This document shows, in pieces, positions 23,072 through 25,833 of a stretch of DNA of 25,833 nucleotides (positions are counted from its first letter, which is position 1; every line of letters starts with the position of its first letter). The stretch is from NCBI GenBank assembly GCA_041685145.1, contig JAWLGJ010000042.1, positions 1 to 25,833 on the forward strand. The letters are read 5' to 3'. This DNA comes from JAWLGJ01 sp041685145. Its GTDB lineage: Bacteria; Pseudomonadota; Alphaproteobacteria; Rhodospirillales; Magnetospirillaceae. The position numbers and the translations under genes are program-made. The notes beneath the pieces are model-generated. The model saw only the letters and a program-made list of their open reading frames with translations. It had not been told where the DNA came from and searched no databases.

Positions 23072-24085
23072 ATGGCAACGGCGCGACGCAAGGGTGGACG
23101 GACGGCGCGCAAGGCGCCGGAGGTGGCCCCGGAAGACCTGATCGGGCTGTATCGCGACATGCTGCTGATCCGCCGCTTCGAGGAGAAGGCGGGGCAGCTT
23201 TACGGCATGGGGCTGATCGCCGGTTTCTGCCACCTCTATATCGGCCAGGAGGCGGTGGTGGTGGGAATGCAGGCCAGCCTGCGCGAGGGCGATTCCGTCA
23301 TCACCAGCTATCGCGACCACGGCCACATGCTGGCCACCGGCATGGACGCCAAGGGCGTCATGGCGGAACTGACGGGGCGCAGCGGCGGCTATTCCCGGGG
23401 CAAGGGCGGCTCGATGCACATGTTCAGCCGCGAGAAGGGCTTTTTCGGCGGCCACGGCATCGTCGGCGCGCAGGTGCCGCTGGGCACGGGGCTGGGCTTC
23501 GCCCACCAGTACCGCGACGATGGCGGCGTGTGCCTGTGCTACCTGGGCGACGGCGCCGTCAACCAGGGGCAGGTCTATGAGTCCTTCAACATGGCCTCGC
23601 TGTGGAAGCTGCCGGTCGTCTACATCATCGAGAACAACAAATACGGCATGGGCACGTCGGTTGAGCGCGCCTCGGCCACCACCGACCTCTACCGCCGCGG
23701 CGAATCCTTCGGCATTCCCGGCAAACCGGTCGACGGCATGGACGTGCTGGAGGTGGTGCGCGAGGGCGCGGCGGCGATCGCCCACGCCCGCGGCGGCAAG
23801 GGGCCGATGGTGCTGGAGATGAAGACCTACCGCTATCGCGGCCATTCCATGTCCGACCCCGCCAAGTACCGCTCCAAGGAGGAGGTCAGCCGCATCCGCG
23901 CCGAGCAGGATCCCATCGACCATCTGCGCGAGCGCATCCTGAAGGCCGGCGCCGCCGACGAGGCGGGCATCAAGGACATCGACCGCGAGGTGAAGCGCAT
24001 CGTCACCGAGGCCGCCGAGTTCGCCCAGCAAAGCCCGGAGCCCGATCCGGCCGAGCTGTATACCGATGTGCTGATCGAGGGCTGA
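23072..24085 (+). CDS. pdhA: Pyruvate dehydrogenase E1 component, alpha subunit
   Basis: 337 residues. With E1-beta it decarboxylates pyruvate with thiamine diphosphate (TPP) and passes the acetyl group to lipoyl. The TPP/magnesium motif is GDGAVNQGQVYESFNMASLW with G159-D160-G161 and closing N189 (IIENN). Also seen: LYIGQEAVVVGM, TSYRDHGHML, SRGKGGSMHMFS and the loop YRGHSMSDPAKYRSKEEV, all specific to the alpha/beta (not the fused AceE) type of E1. The start ATG 23072 follows GGGAGGAG; the frame extends 21 codons upstream into the leader. Three bases separate it from pdhB. Length and motifs fit the alphaproteobacterial enzyme. Confidence 0.96.
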   Translation: MATARRKGGRTARKAPEVAPEDLIGLYRDMLLIRRFEEKAGQLYGMGLIAGFCHLYIGQEAVVVGMQASLREGDSVITSYRDHGHMLATGMDAKGVMAELTGRSGGYSRGKGGSMHMFSREKGFFGGHGIVGAQVPLGTGLGFAHQYRDDGGVCLCYLGDGAVNQGQVYESFNMASLWKLPVVYIIENNKYGMGTSVERASATTDLYRRGESFGIPGKPVDGMDVLEVVREGAAAIAHARGGKGPMVLEMKTYRYRGHSMSDPAKYRSKEEVSRIRAEQDPIDHLRERILKAGAADEAGIKDIDREVKRIVTEAAEFAQQSPEPDPAELYTDVLIEG

Positions 24086-24088
24086 CCG

Positions 24089-25489
24089 ATGCCGATCCAG
24101 ATTCTGATGCCGGCGCTGTCGCCGACCATGAGCGAAGGCAAGCTTGCCAAATGGGTCAAGCAGGAGGGCGACGCCGTCGAGAGCGGCGACGTCCTTGCCG
24201 AGATCGAGACCGACAAGGCCACGATGGAGATGGAGGCCGTCGACGAGGGCGTCCTGGGCAAGATCCTGGTGCCGGAGGGCACCGAGGGTGTCGCCGTCAA
24301 CACCCCCATCGCCGTGCTGCTGGAGGAAGGCGAGGACGAGGGCGATCTGGGCAAGGTGATGGAAACGCCCGTCGCCGCCGGCGCCGGCAAGGCCGCCGGC
24401 GCCGAGGTCTCGTCGCTGCCGCCACCGGCACCGACCCAGGCGCCCGCCGCCCAGGCCGCCGCCCCGGCGGCGCCGGCGCCGGCCGAGGAGGTCTATGACG
24501 GCGCCACCCGGCCCATGACCGTGCGCGAGGCCCTGCGCGACGCGATGGCCGAGGAGATGCGCCGCGACGAATCGGTGCTGCTGATGGGCGAGGAGGTGGG
24601 CCAGTACCAGGGCGCCTACAAGGTCAGCCAGGGGTTGCTGGACGAATTCGGGCCCCGCCGCGTCGTCGACACCCCGATCACCGAGTCGGGCTTCGCCGGC
24701 CTCGGCGTCGGCGCCGCCTTCGCCGGGCTGCGCCCCATCGTCGAGTTCATGACCTGGAACTTCTCGATGCAGGCCATCGACCACCTGGTGAATTCGGCGG
24801 CGAAGACTCTCTACATGTCCGGCGGCCAGATGGGCTGCCCCATCGTCTTCCGCTGCCCCAACGGCGCGGCGGCGCGCGTGGCGGCGCAGCACTCGCAGGA
24901 TTTCGCCTCCTGGTATGCCCATGTGCCGGGGCTGAAGGTGATCGCGCCTTATTCCGGCGCCGACGCCAAGGGCCTGCTCAAGGCCGCCATCCGCGACCCC
25001 AACCCGGTCGTCTGCCTGGAAAACGAGTTGCTGTACGGCCAGACCTTCGAGGTGCCCGAGGGCGACGACTTCGTGCTGCCGCTGGGGCGCGCCAAGATCG
25101 AGCGTGCGGGCACCGACGTCACCATCACCGCCTATTCGCGCATGGTGCATGTGGCGCTGGAGGCCGCCGAGGCGCTGGCGAAGGAGGGCATCGAGGCCGA
25201 GGTGATCAACCTGCGCACGCTGCGGCCGCTGGACGTGGCGACGCTGGTGGAGTCGGTGAAAAAGACCAACCGCATCGTCACCGTCGAGGAAGGCTGGGCC
25301 TATGCCGGCATCGGGGCGGAAATCTTCGCGGTGCTGATGGAAAACGCCTTCGACTGGCTGGACGCGCCGCCGGCGCGGGTGTGCGGCGCCGACGTGCCGC
25401 TGCCTTACGCCGCCAATCTGGAGCGCCTAGCCCTGCCGCAGCCGGAAGCGGTGTTCAAGGCCGCCAAGGCCGTGTGCTACCGCGACTGA
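24089..25489 (+). CDS. pdhB: Pyruvate dehydrogenase E1 component, beta subunit with N-terminal lipoyl domain
   Basis: 466 residues. Residues 1-80 are a biotinyl/lipoyl domain (MPALSPTMSEGKLAKW, lipoyl lysine K43 in ETDKATME). An Ala/Pro-rich flexible linker runs about 85-133. The transketolase-type E1-beta follows from about 138 (TVREALRDAMAEEM, then LLMGEEVGQYQGAYKVSQGL, TPITESGFAGLGVGAA, AAQHSQDF, VINLRTLRPLD). The extra lipoyl domain on E1-beta is known in several alphaproteobacteria and gives the complex a second type of swinging arm. It is followed by the E2 gene after 15 bases, so the three form an operon. Ordinary E1-beta is about 330 residues; the rest is the added domain and linker. 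Confidence 0.96.
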   Translation: MPIQILMPALSPTMSEGKLAKWVKQEGDAVESGDVLAEIETDKATMEMEAVDEGVLGKILVPEGTEGVAVNTPIAVLLEEGEDEGDLGKVMETPVAAGAGKAAGAEVSSLPPPAPTQAPAAQAAAPAAPAPAEEVYDGATRPMTVREALRDAMAEEMRRDESVLLMGEEVGQYQGAYKVSQGLLDEFGPRRVVDTPITESGFAGLGVGAAFAGLRPIVEFMTWNFSMQAIDHLVNSAAKTLYMSGGQMGCPIVFRCPNGAAARVAAQHSQDFASWYAHVPGLKVIAPYSGADAKGLLKAAIRDPNPVVCLENELLYGQTFEVPEGDDFVLPLGRAKIERAGTDVTITAYSRMVHVALEAAEALAKEGIEAEVINLRTLRPLDVATLVESVKKTNRIVTVEEGWAYAGIGAEIFAVLMENAFDWLDAPPARVCGADVPLPYAANLERLALPQPEAVFKAAKAVCYRD

Positions 25490-25504
25490 GGGAGACCCGC
25501 CGCC

Positions 25505-25833
25505 ATGCCCATCCAACTGCTGATGCCGGCGCTTTCGCCCACCATGAGCGAGGGCACCCTCGCCAAGTGGCACAAGAAGGAAGGCGACGCGGTCGAAAGC
25601 GGCGACGTCATCGCCGAGATCGAAACCGACAAGGCGACGATGGAATTCGAGGCGGTGGACGAGGGCACCCTGGGCAAGATCCTGGTGCCGGAGGGCACCG
25701 CCGGGGTGGCCGTCAACCAGCCCATCGCGCTGTTGCTGGAGGAGGGCGAAGACCCCTCGGCGCTGGAGGAGGCGGCGCAGCAGGCCGCGGCGGCGCCGGC
25801 GCCGGCCGCGCCCACCCCCCCCCCCCCCCAGGC
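25505..25833 (+). CDS. pdhC: Dihydrolipoamide acetyltransferase (E2), N-terminal part, cut by window end
   Basis: The first 109 codons of E2, which moves the acetyl group to CoA and forms the core of the complex. The lipoyl domain (1-80) has K43 in ETDKATME and is very like the one on pdhB. The linker begins about 84 with Ala/Pro and ends in four prolines coded by a C15 run (25815-25829), still in frame into Gln. The start ATG 25505 follows GGGAGA with a spacer of about 9 bases. The catalytic and E1/E3-binding domains lie beyond the window. The E2 call rests on operon position and the lipoyl domain. Confidence 0.92.
   Translation, partial: MPIQLLMPALSPTMSEGTLAKWHKKEGDAVESGDVIAEIETDKATMEFEAVDEGTLGKILVPEGTAGVAVNQPIALLLEEGEDPSALEEAAQQAAAAPAPAAPTPPPPQ

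Noticed and set aside
22976..25150. 724-codon minus-strand open frame
   Set aside because: Antisense of pdhA and pdhB; caused by codon bias.

Overview
This is a very GC-rich window with strong G/C preference at codon third positions, dense gene packing and many ATGA-type overlaps. The gene set points to an alphaproteobacterium, most likely of Rhodospirillales type. Supporting signs are a pyruvate dehydrogenase E1-beta carrying its own N-terminal lipoyl domain, a DUF1192 protein next to a BdhA-like dehydrogenase, and a zinc-less L31. The taxonomic placement is inference from gene content, not from a marker-gene comparison.

Layout. 1-1117: the tail of a histidine kinase runs in from the left edge, followed by a small heat-shock protein gene whose frame is broken at a G6 run, then a hairpin between convergent genes. 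1115-4686 (minus): a penicillin-acylase-family Ntn hydrolase overlaps a threonine ammonia-lyase by 4 bases. 4828-6878 (plus): an alpha/beta hydrolase overlaps an MFS transporter by 4 bases. 6991-8106: an orphan membrane sensor kinase. 8192-10018: one long protein fusing a CoA-binding domain to O-acetylhomoserine sulfhydrylase. 10093-13617: a run of DUF1192, 3-hydroxybutyrate dehydrogenase, hotdog thioesterase and a molybdopterin oxidoreductase. 13645-13869 (minus): ribosomal protein L31.

14008-21841 is the most unusual block. It holds a membrane HAMP-PAS protein with a decayed histidine-kinase core joined to a complete DEDDh (DnaQ-type) exonuclease. Convergent to it is a membrane protein with a dead-looking GGDEF and an intact EAL domain. 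Next comes a protein with two CBS domains and a DUF294-type nucleotidyltransferase domain. A roughly 470-base regulatory gap separates these from a divergent sodium:solute symporter that starts at TTG and ends at a textbook terminator. I suggest this is a nucleotide-signalling module built around a transporter. The association of exonuclease, CBS/DUF294 protein and symporter is, from memory, seen in other proteobacteria; the kinase decay and the EAL partner make this version worth checking.

21943-22826: a two-helix membrane peptide and a TPR protein, translationally coupled. 23072-25833: the pyruvate dehydrogenase operon (E1-alpha, lipoyl-E1-beta, start of E2) behind an AT-rich promoter region with an 8-base inverted repeat. 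The window ends inside E2, four bases past a C15 run. No tRNA, rRNA, CRISPR array or insertion sequence was seen.
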